Part shown: positions 8,212 to 17,053 of the stretch, piece after piece | Layout of the letters: the number at the start of each line of letters is the position of its first letter | Position numbering within the stretch: the first letter of the stretch is position 1 | Assembly: GCF_023242315.1 (NCBI RefSeq) | Contig: NZ_JALLIY010000015.1 | Coordinates: 1 to 64,000 of the forward strand | Length of the DNA: 64,000 bases | Direction of reading: 5' to 3' | DNA from: Pseudomonas sp. MWU13-2105 | GTDB lineage: Bacteria; Pseudomonadota; Gammaproteobacteria; Pseudomonadales; Pseudomonadaceae | Position numbers and translations under genes: made by a program | Notes under the pieces: generated by a model | The model's input: only the letters and a program-made list of their open reading frames with translations | What the model was told of the DNA's origin: nothing | Databases searched by the model: none

Positions 8212-9113
8212 CTCTTGAACAATGGGGTCCAGTTCTCTGATTCAGCCCAGAGAAGGGACAACGAGTTGTTGGGAGTGGAGTGCTCAAATCCAAGCACGAG
8301 ATCTAGGCCATGCCTCGTTGATCCTGGAATTCCCTTGTCTGCGGCTAACGTGTTGTAAAATGCCTTCGCGTCCGCCGCAGTGTTGATTTCATCGACCGCC
8401 CAAAGCTTAGGCGACTTCGCGGACGCACTGAAGAACTGATGTCGCTTGTCCAACACTTCGATAGGAAGAACGGTAAGCCAAGGAAATATTTGCAGCTTCT
8501 CTATGCCCTTTTCGAAGGCAACCAACGGGCAATACACCATGTGTACGCCCTGGATTTCCGCCAACTTGTTATCGCTCACAAAGTCTTTGAACTGCTTGCC
8601 TGTGCCCAGCATGTCATCGACAAACACCAGGCAGCGTACCCCTTCGGGTGGCGGACTCAGACTGTCCGGCCGGCAGGTGATGGCTTTGTTGATGCCGGCG
8701 TGCCGTTTGTAGTGCCGGATGATGACCACCCCGCTCTTTCCGGTGTCGAATGCTCGATTTCCGTCGACACCTACGAACCGCAGAGGGTAGGAAGGGATCG
8801 ACTCGCCTAACGCCTCGAGGAAAGCCTCGATGCTTGGGTGAGGATAGAGGTCCCGTTGGCGAAGGTAGGCGGGAAGTACACAGTGCAGCATCTGATCGAT
8901 TGAGCTTTCGATCATGCCCTGGGATCGGAAAATCAGCCGCTCCAGGACGCGCGCGGCGAAATACAGCTCTTCTTCGGACTGGAAGTTATCAAGCCAGCGA
9001 TCGAGGGTGCTTTCCTCGGTCCCGGTGATCACCCCTCGCTGAAGCATTCCTCGAAAGCGACGCTCAACATCGCTGTAAAGGGAGTAATGCTTATCTGGCA
9101 CATGGAAGGGCAT
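8208..9113 (-). CDS. PRTase-CE-like phosphoribosyltransferase-fold protein, 301 aa
   Basis: The type I phosphoribosyltransferase PRPP loop is clear: CLVFVDDMLGTGKQF at residues 161-175, two acidic residues followed by the Gly/Thr loop. The N-terminal half is helical (VERRFRGMLQRGVITGTEES). This arrangement, with an ORC/CDC6-like ATPase directly downstream, is that of the PRTase-CE (conflict effector) family predicted from comparative genomics. It could modify a nucleotide or nucleic acid using PRPP. It is the first gene of the operon; ATG 9113 is weakly supported by the sequence upstream, and no strong Shine-Dalgarno is visible. Confidence 0.8.
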   Translation of the reverse strand: MPFHVPDKHYSLYSDVERRFRGMLQRGVITGTEESTLDRWLDNFQSEEELYFAARVLERLIFRSQGMIESSIDQMLHCVLPAYLRQRDLYPHPSIEAFLEALGESIPSYPLRFVGVDGNRAFDTGKSGVVIIRHYKRHAGINKAITCRPDSLSPPPEGVRCLVFVDDMLGTGKQFKDFVSDNKLAEIQGVHMVYCPLVAFEKGIEKLQIFPWLTVLPIEVLDKRHQFFSASAKSPKLWAVDEINTAADAKAFYNTLAADKGIPGSTRHGLDLVLGFEHSTPNNSLSLLWAESENWTPLFKR

Positions 9114-9377
9114 GGAGCGTCCTTTGCTTATATGGCTCTGAGCTCACGGGGAGGCCAATCCCTCCAGAGCGACTTGGGTAGCCTCAATGCTAGCCATTTG
9201 CCAAGATTGCTGGCTCTCGAAGACTGAAGCAAGCACCTTTCGCTTGCTGGTATCTTTACGACCTACTGATTCAGTGGTCAGGTGGCTACGGCTAGTCAAG
9301 ATCGGCGGTCTAAGTCAAATTATGACCAGCGCGGACACAGTTGCAGCCCAAGGCAAACGAAGCCAAGGAACCTAGCG

Positions 9378-9893
9378 ATGACCAACGAAATAATTTTTTA
9401 CACGCAACTCGCCTCACTCGTCGGCTTCATCGGCGCCCTGTTCGCGATCTATCGCCTACTGGTGCAACAAAAGGACGGGGTTATTCAACTGCTCAAAGAG
9501 CGCCTGACTGATAAAGATGACCAGATCGCCGCGTTGAAGGCTCAGACACCTGACGTGTTGGTGTCTGCCCTTAACGATCGGATCAAGGTTACCCAGGATG
9601 AAATTGCCCGTCTCAAAAATGACGGTGACACACATCGCAAGGAAATCGAGCTGAAGGAAGGGGAGCTTCGAGGCATCCAGGACAAGCTGACTACCCTGTC
9701 TGACTTGATTCGTGAAAGCGACTTGGTGTGTCCCGAATGCGGTGATCCCCTAGTCAGGCGTCATGTTTATACGATCCATGGCGGCCCAGATGGTGAATCT
9801 GAGGCTGAAGTCGAGTACGTGGAGTACCAGTGCGGATTAGCGATTGACGGGTTTGGAGTGGAAAGATCGCATTGTCGACATCTTACGACCTGA
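9378..9893 (+). CDS. Membrane-anchored coiled-coil protein with C-terminal zinc ribbon, 171 aa
   Basis: ATG 9378 has AAGGAA 7 bases upstream. Residues about 6-26 (IIFYTQLASLVGFIGALFAI) form one N-terminal membrane helix. Residues about 30-115 are a highly charged coiled coil (LLKERLTDKDDQIAALKAQ and so on). The C-terminus has CPECGDP near residue 121, a later Cys (QCGLAI) and a final SHC, which together could bind zinc. It would place a cytoplasmic coiled coil and a sensor-like ribbon under the inner membrane. It is divergent from the three-gene operon 264 bases away, so it may be a partner of that system or an independent island gene. Confidence 0.65.
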   Translation: MTNEIIFYTQLASLVGFIGALFAIYRLLVQQKDGVIQLLKERLTDKDDQIAALKAQTPDVLVSALNDRIKVTQDEIARLKNDGDTHRKEIELKEGELRGIQDKLTTLSDLIRESDLVCPECGDPLVRRHVYTIHGGPDGESEAEVEYVEYQCGLAIDGFGVERSHCRHLTT

Positions 9894-10095
9894 CTCGCCA
9901 CTTTTTCTCACGATAGCGCCGGTTCTGAATCGTACCTGACCTATGCCCAATGTCTTGCTGCCCCTATGCCCGGCTTGTGGTTGCAGACTTGCGTCGTTGG
10001 GGCTTTCCGGCGAAGCTGAATATCGGGGCCTGCCGAGAAAGAACTTAACATCGTGTCCGGGATTAGTTGACCACTACAGCTGAGAGGATGCTCCG
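9894..10095. other. Intergenic, no clear feature
   Basis: Between the coiled-coil protein gene and the small frame at 10,096. I see no strong promoter or hairpin. Confidence 0.4.
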
Positions 10096-10233
10096 ATGCC
10101 GCGCAGACCTTTAGGTCAGAGGACTGGGATTGAATTTCCCTTCCATCGTCTTTGGAATGTGGAATCTTCTGATTTGGTCGAGCGCGCCACCCAACGGGCC
10201 CGCGCATTAAAACCGCTGGCAGAATACGGCTGA
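10096..10233 (+). CDS. Possible small protein, 45 aa
   Basis: The frame MPRRPLGQRTGIEFPFHRLW to ALKPLAEYG ends in TGA 10231-10233. GAGAGGATG lies a few bases before the ATG. The composition is protein-like and basic. It ends 44 bases before the 379-residue protein on the same strand, so it could be a leader or accessory peptide of that unit. It may also be the remains of a longer gene. Confidence 0.35.
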   Translation: MPRRPLGQRTGIEFPFHRLWNVESSDLVERATQRARALKPLAEYG

Positions 10234-10277
10234 TTCGTAAGCAGTTGTTCAAAAAAACCGGGAAATGAAGGAGCAAC

Positions 10278-11417
10278 ATGACGGCATTCAAATGGTTGGT
10301 GAAGGACTCTCCAATCGAATCGCCCTGGCTGCGCGGTACGAAGACCTTTGGGATCAATAAGCCCGTCATGCTGATTGATCAATTTGGTGGTAAACAGCCG
10401 TATCTGATCAATCAGCAGTACTGGGAAGAAGGCGAGCTGGCTTATCCAGCCTGTGCCAAGGTCGTGGTCGACTCGAACTTGCTCGACGGCATCGCAGAAT
10501 TGATGTCCGGCGGGGAGGTCAGCGATGGCATGCGAGGCTTTACTGAGTTCGTCTCACGCGAAGGATGGGATATTAGCGCCGGCTTCTTTTTAACGGAGCA
10601 GTACGCAAAGTCAACGCATGCTAATTTTTTGCTCCACGCCACTAGGAGATTACGGCTGCTGTACAATTTCTTAGCGATGGACACCGATTATTTTCTAGCG
10701 ACGGGTACCGTACGCCTGCTTCCTGCCGCCATTGAGCATTATCTTGCGAAGGAAGCCGTGGATTCCCTTGACGACATCGCTGAGCAGCATGTGCATTCAT
10801 TTATCGCTAGCCACAGCCAGCGCGAGGCTCTGGAGACCGTTGAAGCCACAGAGATTGCGCTGCTGAAAATGGTCCTGTTGCGCGAATTCGAAATGAGAGG
10901 GGCTTCGCCGGCTGAACAGTACATTGCTTATCAGCAGTTCATCAGCACCACGCTGCATTTCTCTCTTGCGCGGGAAAGTCAGTTTGCGTTGCATTATTTC
11001 AGCGGTCAAGCAGGCTCTCTGCTTGGTATCAAGGAGAACAGCTCACGTAAAAAGGCGGCCAGAAATATTTCCGCTACGGCGTGGGATTTATTGCTGTTGA
11101 GGATGCCAGAGCTGCTGTTGAAGCCACCAGTGAATGGTGGTCATGTCGAAGTTGCATTTGTAGCGACGCATGAGCATAAGCTGGCCGAGCTGGCACAGCT
11201 CATGGCAATACATACATTGTTCCCTGGCACGACCCCCATAGTTCAATACGACATGACGAAGGTACCAGACGATGTCATCGACACAATCCGCAATGCGTTT
11301 GATGGGCAGATGGTGAGTCCAATTTCACGGCACGGTCCAGCGAGCATCCCGACGGGATTGCGCGATGCTCTGAGTCATTCACTCATGCTGCGCTTGCCAT
11401 CGGCTGGAGACATTTGA
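10278..11417 (+). CDS. Hypothetical protein, PIN-like N-terminal motif possible, 379 aa
   Basis: ATG 10278 is preceded by AAGGAGCAAC, a strong ribosome site. The segment KVVVDSNLLDGIAEL at about residues 61-75 looks like the first strand and acidic residue of a PIN-type nuclease fold (hhhDxN). The rest is mostly helical (ATRRLRLLYNFLAMDTDYFL, LALHYFSGQAG). Near the C-terminus, VEVAFVATHEHKLAELAQL could be a late strand of the same fold. I cannot assign all the acidic catalytic positions, so the PIN idea is weak. A toxin- or defence-type role would fit the neighbourhood. Otherwise the function is unknown. Confidence 0.7.
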   Translation: MTAFKWLVKDSPIESPWLRGTKTFGINKPVMLIDQFGGKQPYLINQQYWEEGELAYPACAKVVVDSNLLDGIAELMSGGEVSDGMRGFTEFVSREGWDISAGFFLTEQYAKSTHANFLLHATRRLRLLYNFLAMDTDYFLATGTVRLLPAAIEHYLAKEAVDSLDDIAEQHVHSFIASHSQREALETVEATEIALLKMVLLREFEMRGASPAEQYIAYQQFISTTLHFSLARESQFALHYFSGQAGSLLGIKENSSRKKAARNISATAWDLLLLRMPELLLKPPVNGGHVEVAFVATHEHKLAELAQLMAIHTLFPGTTPIVQYDMTKVPDDVIDTIRNAFDGQMVSPISRHGPASIPTGLRDALSHSLMLRLPSAGDI

Positions 11418-11424
11418 GAGGCCC

Positions 11425-11510
11425 CAAAAATCCGAAGTGAATGGGTCAATTGGGCCCTGCGGGTCAGCGGCCATCACGAAAAAATCATCCTTGGCCGCTA
11501 GAGGGAAGGT
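11425..11510 (-). pseudogene. Degenerate copy of the end of the zinc-ribbon gene
   Basis: The stretch matches about 745-840 (the end of the gene at 794-1099 and its flank), including GCCATCACGAAAAAA and CCGAAGT. The T-run that encodes DFF in the intact gene is one base shorter here, so the copy is out of frame. Only the 3' end remains. Confidence 0.6.
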
Positions 11511-11535
11511 CCGTTGCGCTGCTGAGGATTGATTC

Positions 11536-11768
11536 ATGAACCAAATGAAAAGGGCTGTGGAGGCTTTACGCGTATCCAAGAAGATCGTTTTCTTCACGGG
11601 CGCCGGCATCTCCGCAGACAGCGGAATACCGACGTTCCGCGACAAGCTAACTGGGTTCTGGTCGAAGTACGACCCTCGACGCCTGGAAACGGCGGACGCC
11701 TTCCGCGAGAACCCTGCTCTCGTATGGGGCTGGTACCTATGGCGACGAAACCAGGTTCGCCAAGCCTG
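11536..11768 (+). pseudogene. Truncated SIR2-family protein deacetylase (sirtuin) fragment
   Basis: The frame starts MNQMKRAVEALRVSKKIVFF and keeps the sirtuin signatures TGAGISADSGIPTFRD and GFWSKYD, then LVWGWYLWRRNQVRQ. After about 11,768 the homology ends and unrelated residues follow to a stop at 11,898. The missing three quarters would hold the catalytic His and the zinc Cys4 motif, so no active enzyme can be made. It is a scar of a bacterial CobB-like gene cut by rearrangement just before the YobI-like gene. Confidence 0.75.
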
Positions 11769-11882
11769 GCAGAGATCACGTGATGGCGATGAGGTATCAT
11801 CTTCAATTCTAGGCGGATCCATTTCAGCGCTGTCCTGCAGCTTATCTGGAGATCCGACGATCACTACCCCCGAGGAGACCGG

Positions 11883-14800
11883 ATGCGCAATCGGCTGATT
11901 ATCTCTACTAAAGAGAAGCAGGAGCGAATCAGGGGGATTGCTTGGTCGATCCGGGGGAAATACAGGCGTTATAAGCAGGCTTTCAGGGAGGCTCTGAAGG
12001 CTGCCAAGCTGTACCTGAAACCACCCAGTGCCGATAGCGTATTTGAACCCCTCACACCTGTGCTGCTGGAGCCTGATGGCGTCGGACGATACGAGCGCGA
12101 GTTGCTGCACGCACTCAAGCACGACCAGATCCGAAACATTGCCATCACTGGTGAGTACGGTGCTGGTAAAAGCAGCCTGATACGTACGTTTGTGCACCGC
12201 CATCCCGAGTTCAGTTATGCGTTTGTCTCATTGGCCACCTTCGGAAAGGAGGCAAAAGAGGCTGAGGTTGCCGCTAGCGAGAAAATCGAGGCGGACTCAT
12301 CTACCAAGCCGGAGACCCAGAATGGTGCAGGCGCGACTGCCCCGGCCGGGGGAGAGTCAGAAAAATTGGACTCCAAAACAGAGCTGGATCTTGTCGCTCG
12401 AATCGAGGAAACGATCGTTCAGCAATTGTTGTACTCGGTACCGGCCAGGGACGTCCCTAAATCAAGGCTCAAGCGAATTATTCAGGTATCCAATCGTAGC
12501 CTTTTGATTAGATGGGGGATCGGACTTGCACTGATCCTGGCAGCAATCCGGGAATATCTCTCTGCTGCTGAAAAGCCCATTAAGGTCGACCCCTCCACCT
12601 TGACTCAACTATTCATTGACCTTCCATTCTCGGGCTCCATAGCGGTCGCAGTGCTTGTCTTGGGGGGGGCATATCTGCTGTATCACGCACTCAAGCTTGC
12701 TTCGTTGTTCAGCATTGACGGACTCACCCTGAAAGGGGGGAAGCTTGAAGCCACACAACATGGCTCGGTCCTGCATAAAAATCTGGATGAAATCATCTAC
12801 TGCTTTGAGCGAAGCGAAATCAACGTTGTGGTGATTGAGGATCTGGACAGGTTCGGACTCCATGGTGTCTTCACCCGTCTGCGTGAGATCAATTTTATCA
12901 TCGAGCATTCGCCACAGATCCGTCGCCCGGTGTATTTCATCTATGCGCTTCGAGACGAGATGTTTGCGGTCGGCGAGAAGACCAAATTTTTTGACCTGAT
13001 CATCCCTGTAATCCCCGTCATCAACTCTGAGAACTCGAGAGAAAAAATGGCGGAGTTGCTGCACAAGAGAGGGCTCAAGGTTGGCCTTGCTGAAAAATTG
13101 ATCGAGACCGTGTGTTATGTGATTGACGACATGCGGCTCGTCAAGAACATCGTTAATGAATACGACATGTTCTCAACTATCCTTGTGGGAAACCTTGCAG
13201 AGCTAAACCCCAATAAGCTATTCGCCATTGTCGCCATCAGGAACCTGTACCCTGACGCATACGCCGAGCTGGTGAAGCGCCGAGGATTGATCTATGGCGT
13301 CCTGGAAAGCTTTGATGCTTGGCGGCGTGACCAGGTAAGCGAAGCCCAGGAAAGCCTGAAAAAGTTACGGGCACTGAGGGCGGGCAAAGTAAATGAGGTT
13401 GCCACGAGCTTAATAGAACTCAGATCATACGTTTGGTTTGCCCTCATGAACGCCCTAGGCCGTGAAATGGCGACTCATGTTCTGACCACACAAGGTTCCG
13501 GCTTTACACTGAAACAGTTCGTGACTGACAGTACATTCGATGGTCTTGTCAGCACCGGTGCATCACTGCAAATGGGTATTAGTGATTCGTACGGCCGTGT
13601 CCCGGGCTTCCAGCATCCAGGTAAGCCGCTCGATGCAATTCTCAATGAGGTGTCTTACGAAAAACGAAGATCTCTTCTCCAGAACTCTTTTTCGGAGATT
13701 GACGCTGATATTCAGAGAAAGCAGCAGGAAATTAACCAACTGAGCCGCATGACCTTCAGGGGCGCCGCGAAAAGCGGTTTTTCGGATGTCATCCGAGATA
13801 GGCTTGAAGGGTTAGGCATAGTCGCTTACCTGATGCGGTCGGGGTACCTGGACACGGACTATTCAGACTATTTTGGATATTTCTACGAAGGCTCCCTTAG
13901 CGTGGATGACAAAAAATTTGTCGTTGCGCTAAGTAATGGATTCACACCAGAGGTGAGCGCTCGTGTCGCAGATCCTGCCAAGGTGATCCAGAAGCTTGAC
14001 ATCGATAGCCTGGATGACGGCAAGGGTATAGTGGCTGAATTGATCGGGCATCTGTGTCAAACCTCGCATAGTACCTTGGCTAAGGACGAGGGCAGTGACA
14101 AGCTCGCGTTCATCTTCCGTGAGGGGGTTACTCACCACCTCGAAAGGCTGGCCCAGGCGGTGCATATACTGTTGTCCAGGCCAGGATCCTTGCAATTCAT
14201 CGAAGCCATATACAATCTGCAGCCCGAAGTTTTTCGTGAGCTTCTCGATAATGCCCAGACCTTTCAGGCGATCGAGGCCAGACAATCCTTGGTCTGTGCA
14301 ATCTTGGATTGTCTGAGCGAAGCGCAGTTAGGCAAGCTTGCCTCCCATGAGTACGCAGACATATATGAGGCAATTGCAGAGCTTGAAGATGTCTCACGCT
14401 TGATGCCGGGGTTGACTAGTGGGGAAGGAGGATGGCATTGGTTGAGGCTGCGTCCGGTGCGTTTCAAGTGTATCGGGGATACGATGTCGCATGAAAATGT
14501 TGAAAGTCTGATCAAGCTCGGCTTCTTCGAGGTCAATCTCCACATGTTGTCGATGATCGATCGAGGCACGGGGCAGGGACCATTTGCTGCAATGGTTGCG
14601 GGCGCCGCCGCTCCCCGAAATATAACCTATCGGAATCTAAGCACTATCGCCATTGATGGCTTGAATAAAGCGCTGCTCGAATCACCTAGTGATTTTGTTC
14701 GCGTGCTCTTGGAACAACCGGGGTTGCTGGATGAGTCCGCGGCGTCTTTGATCACATTATTTGCAGCAATTGAGGGCCACACTCCCCTCATGTTAGAGCT

Positions 14801-15794
14801 GCTCGAACGTACTCACTGCTCTTTTGAACAGTTGGGTGATGTGCCTGAGGTTCTCTGGGCGGTAGCGCTTCGGACTGATCGCATCAATGACAAGGCTGAG
14901 GCTGTTTGGACAGCCTTTGAGAGCGGACTGATGAAGTCTGAGGATGAGACTACACAGCTGCTGGTAGATGGCTTTGCCCAATTCCTGAAGACGAATGCTG
15001 CACGACTCAACGTCGCGCTATGGCAAGTCGAGGGTAAGTTGAACAATGATCTTCAACGTTTTCTGCTCGACCTGGTAGATATTGACGATAGCCTCGCAGA
15101 GACTTTGCTCAAAAAAACTATCATCAACGATCACACCATTCTGTCTCCAACGCTTCCGCTGAGTCGTTGGAAAATGTTAGTGCGCTCGTCAATCCTGGGC
15201 TTCTCTCCAGAAATTTATCTTGCTGTCAAAGCGCATGCTGACGCCCTCGAAGCCGTTTTTCTTCAGACGCAGTGGTCCACTGCCCGCCTACAGGTTGCCT
15301 TCGCTGATATCCCTGTAAGCGTTCTAGTGCAGTTGAGCAAAAGTGGAGCTCCATCGCTCCAAGATCGGATAGATATGTGGTCGAGCGCCCCACTAGATAA
15401 TGTGAAGTCTACTGAAGGTGCTGTCGAGGAGTTGGGCCAAGTGTGCCGTGCAGCTAACCAAGCCGCTATTTTGTTCCCCAAATCGGCAGGGCCTTTGCTC
15501 CAATCGATAGCGTCCGTAGCGTTGCTGGACGCTGAATTGCGAGCCGGAGCCATCACTCAAATCCTGCTCCTCGATGATCAATCTGTCATTGATGGGCCTC
15601 TGGCTCTACTTGGAGATGATGGCTTTGGTGCCATTTCTGCAGGAGCTACAGATCTTGAAGTGCCGGCTTCTGACGTCAACTGGCGACTTATCAGTGCTCT
15701 AGAAACTAGAGGCGTGATTCACTCGGCGAAGCAACACGAAGGAAAAATCCATGCGGTGGTAAAAGCTGCGAAGGGGGGTTCGGACGCTGGGTAG
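11883..15794 (+). CDS. YobI-like membrane P-loop NTPase, 1303 aa
   Basis: Walker A TGEYGAGKSS is at residues 89-98 and Walker B VVVIEDLDRF at about 315-324. Two hydrophobic segments, about 211-225 and 250-271, would place part of the protein in the inner membrane. A low-complexity Ala/Glu/Gly linker lies at about 126-165. This layout is that of the YobI-like P-loop family, related to KAP NTPases and STAND-type ATPases. The remaining 900 residues are helical and could be an alpha-solenoid sensing region. It starts at ATG 11883, with GAGGAG just upstream. It is the largest gene of the island and a defence or conflict role is likely but unproven. Confidence 0.75.
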   Translation: MRNRLIISTKEKQERIRGIAWSIRGKYRRYKQAFREALKAAKLYLKPPSADSVFEPLTPVLLEPDGVGRYERELLHALKHDQIRNIAITGEYGAGKSSLIRTFVHRHPEFSYAFVSLATFGKEAKEAEVAASEKIEADSSTKPETQNGAGATAPAGGESEKLDSKTELDLVARIEETIVQQLLYSVPARDVPKSRLKRIIQVSNRSLLIRWGIGLALILAAIREYLSAAEKPIKVDPSTLTQLFIDLPFSGSIAVAVLVLGGAYLLYHALKLASLFSIDGLTLKGGKLEATQHGSVLHKNLDEIIYCFERSEINVVVIEDLDRFGLHGVFTRLREINFIIEHSPQIRRPVYFIYALRDEMFAVGEKTKFFDLIIPVIPVINSENSREKMAELLHKRGLKVGLAEKLIETVCYVIDDMRLVKNIVNEYDMFSTILVGNLAELNPNKLFAIVAIRNLYPDAYAELVKRRGLIYGVLESFDAWRRDQVSEAQESLKKLRALRAGKVNEVATSLIELRSYVWFALMNALGREMATHVLTTQGSGFTLKQFVTDSTFDGLVSTGASLQMGISDSYGRVPGFQHPGKPLDAILNEVSYEKRRSLLQNSFSEIDADIQRKQQEINQLSRMTFRGAAKSGFSDVIRDRLEGLGIVAYLMRSGYLDTDYSDYFGYFYEGSLSVDDKKFVVALSNGFTPEVSARVADPAKVIQKLDIDSLDDGKGIVAELIGHLCQTSHSTLAKDEGSDKLAFIFREGVTHHLERLAQAVHILLSRPGSLQFIEAIYNLQPEVFRELLDNAQTFQAIEARQSLVCAILDCLSEAQLGKLASHEYADIYEAIAELEDVSRLMPGLTSGEGGWHWLRLRPVRFKCIGDTMSHENVESLIKLGFFEVNLHMLSMIDRGTGQGPFAAMVAGAAAPRNITYRNLSTIAIDGLNKALLESPSDFVRVLLEQPGLLDESAASLITLFAAIEGHTPLMLELLERTHCSFEQLGDVPEVLWAVALRTDRINDKAEAVWTAFESGLMKSEDETTQLLVDGFAQFLKTNAARLNVALWQVEGKLNNDLQRFLLDLVDIDDSLAETLLKKTIINDHTILSPTLPLSRWKMLVRSSILGFSPEIYLAVKAHADALEAVFLQTQWSTARLQVAFADIPVSVLVQLSKSGAPSLQDRIDMWSSAPLDNVKSTEGAVEELGQVCRAANQAAILFPKSAGPLLQSIASVALLDAELRAGAITQILLLDDQSVIDGPLALLGDDGFGAISAGATDLEVPASDVNWRLISALETRGVIHSAKQHEGKIHAVVKAAKGGSDAG

Positions 15795-15889
15795 CTGCAC
15801 TAGGCAGCACGCTTGACCTGTTCCCATTCTGGTCAACGGTTGACAGCCCGATTTCATTCTCATGCCCGCCTTCATGGCATCGAGTGGCG

Positions 15890-15990
15890 TCGACATTGTG
15901 GAGGCGCTATGTGCTGGATGCGGCGGGCAACCGTATACAGCGCACCACCACGAATCTGAGCTCAGGCTGTTGGCGCCGACGCCGCATCCC
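15890..15990 (+). pseudogene. Possible RHS/YD-repeat fragment
   Basis: One frame reads WRRYVLDAAGNRIQRTTTNL, which resembles the YxxDxxGN repeat of RHS proteins. No start or second repeat is seen, so it can only be a remnant, and a chance match is possible. Confidence 0.3.
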
Positions 15991-16092
15991 CCCCAGTCGC
16001 CGAGCTGTCAGTGACCCAGCCTGTTCCTCGCGAACCATTGCCTTTGCTGGATTTGTGCCGATTTGGGGTGGATCAGTCTTGCGTCAGCACGA

Positions 16093-16580
16093 GGGTCAAT
16101 TCGGCATTGACGTCAACATTAGATACGCAAAGAAAGCCCAAGGGCCAATGCCCCAAGGAAGTACGGAATCGGCCGAAGCCGCAAAAGTGAAGGGCCAGAA
16201 ACGGCGAATCCCGCTCTAGGCGGGATTCTCAGCCGTCGATTGCATGCGTTCGACGGGGCAGGACGCTGTTACTTGGCACTGGGCCATCTGACTTTCATCA
16301 GAAGCGGGGTGCGATCCGAAGATCCCTGTAACCACCCTGTGATTCACGCCTAGGCGCAGATGAATAGTAGTCAATCCATTATCACTAGGTCAATCATGCT
16401 GTCACCTCTTGGATCACCTAGATTCACCCCCGATCATTCCTCTGCCCCCGTTCAGAGCTGGCCCTGACAGCGAATTCATCGGCCAAGCTGGCAGGAGTTA
16501 TCATCAACGCGGGATGACCCAGTTACCGAAATTCCACTGACCCGGCAACTGGGTCAATTCCGCGTCGGTGGCAACAATAG
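16093..16580. repeat. Two copies of a 30-base motif (possible IS scar)
   Basis: GGGTCAATTC-N3-T... at 16093-16122 and 16551-16580 share 23 of 30 bases, including GGGTCAATTC and CAACA-W-TAG. Such direct copies are common near the ends of IS21-like elements, but no transposase frame lies between them. The region between holds no gene I can support. Confidence 0.3.
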
Positions 16581-16627
16581 GTGCCGCTTCAGGCCGATGG
16601 GATCTATATAAAAGAAGGGTTTAAAGT
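16220..16627. other. Gene-free stretch
   Basis: I see no credible coding region here. It contains the second copy of the 30-base repeat and a TATATAAAAG box at about 16,606-16,615 in front of a hairpin cluster. Confidence 0.4.
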
Positions 16628-16738
16628 TTGGGCTTTGTGAAAGCCCAAGACTCAGGAATAGGCCGGGCCTCTTGGGTCTCAGCGACCCTATTCCGCCACC
16701 AAAGGTTTTGGCGGAACCAAGCTCGAAAGCTTGGCGGC
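16628..16738 (+). other. Cluster of consecutive hairpins (candidate structured RNA)
   Basis: TTGGGCTTT-GTG-AAAGCCCAA (16628-16648) is a perfect 9-bp stem. It is followed by GGAATAGG/CCTATTCC (16655-16694), CCGCCA/TGGCGG (about 16694-16715) and CCAAGC/GCTTGG (about 16718-16735). A TATATAAAAG box lies 13 bases upstream. It looks like a small structured transcript, though no known RNA family came to mind. Confidence 0.35.
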
Positions 16739-16870
16739 ATGGGCACTCACCTTTACGGCATCACCGGCATGCGCGCTCCACGGTCGTATTTTACGATCCC
16801 TTCCTTTATATGCACAATCCTCGTTGATGAACGGCGGGGCCCGGAGTGCTGCCGCTGGTGAGCGGTGACG

Positions 16871-16993
16871 CATCTATTTTGTGAATCCAGTAGGCTTTTC
16901 TCATCTTTTTTGTGAGTCCCAACCGGCGTCCTCACAAAAAAGATGATTTTTCGCCTGTGTTTGCTGGGGCTTCCGAATCATCTATTTTGTGAA
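16871..16993. repeat. Four copies of the CATCTWTTTTGTGAR motif
   Basis: Copies: 16871-16885 and 16979-16993 (CATCTATTTTGTGAA), 16902-16916 (CATCTTTTTTGTGAG) and its exact inverse at 16931-16945. The first two starts are 31 bases apart. The middle pair is a perfect 15-bp inverted repeat. Iteron-like or protein-binding sites are likely; the array is too irregular for CRISPR. Confidence 0.75.
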
Positions 16994-17053
16994 CCTACAG
17001 CTGACCAGCCGCCGGTGCTTTTGAATGTATGTGTAAGCCGCGTCTTTTCTGGC

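Noticed and set aside
11379..12203. 274-codon minus-strand frame
   Set aside because: It crosses the sirtuin scar and the YobI-like start on the opposite strand; only the small zinc-ribbon remnant inside it is meaningful.
16628..16861. 77-codon plus-strand frame
   Set aside because: It overlaps the hairpin cluster, lacks a ribosome site and has no protein-like pattern.
16871..16993. CRISPR array
   Set aside because: Only four short motif copies, one inverted, with unequal spacing and no cas genes.
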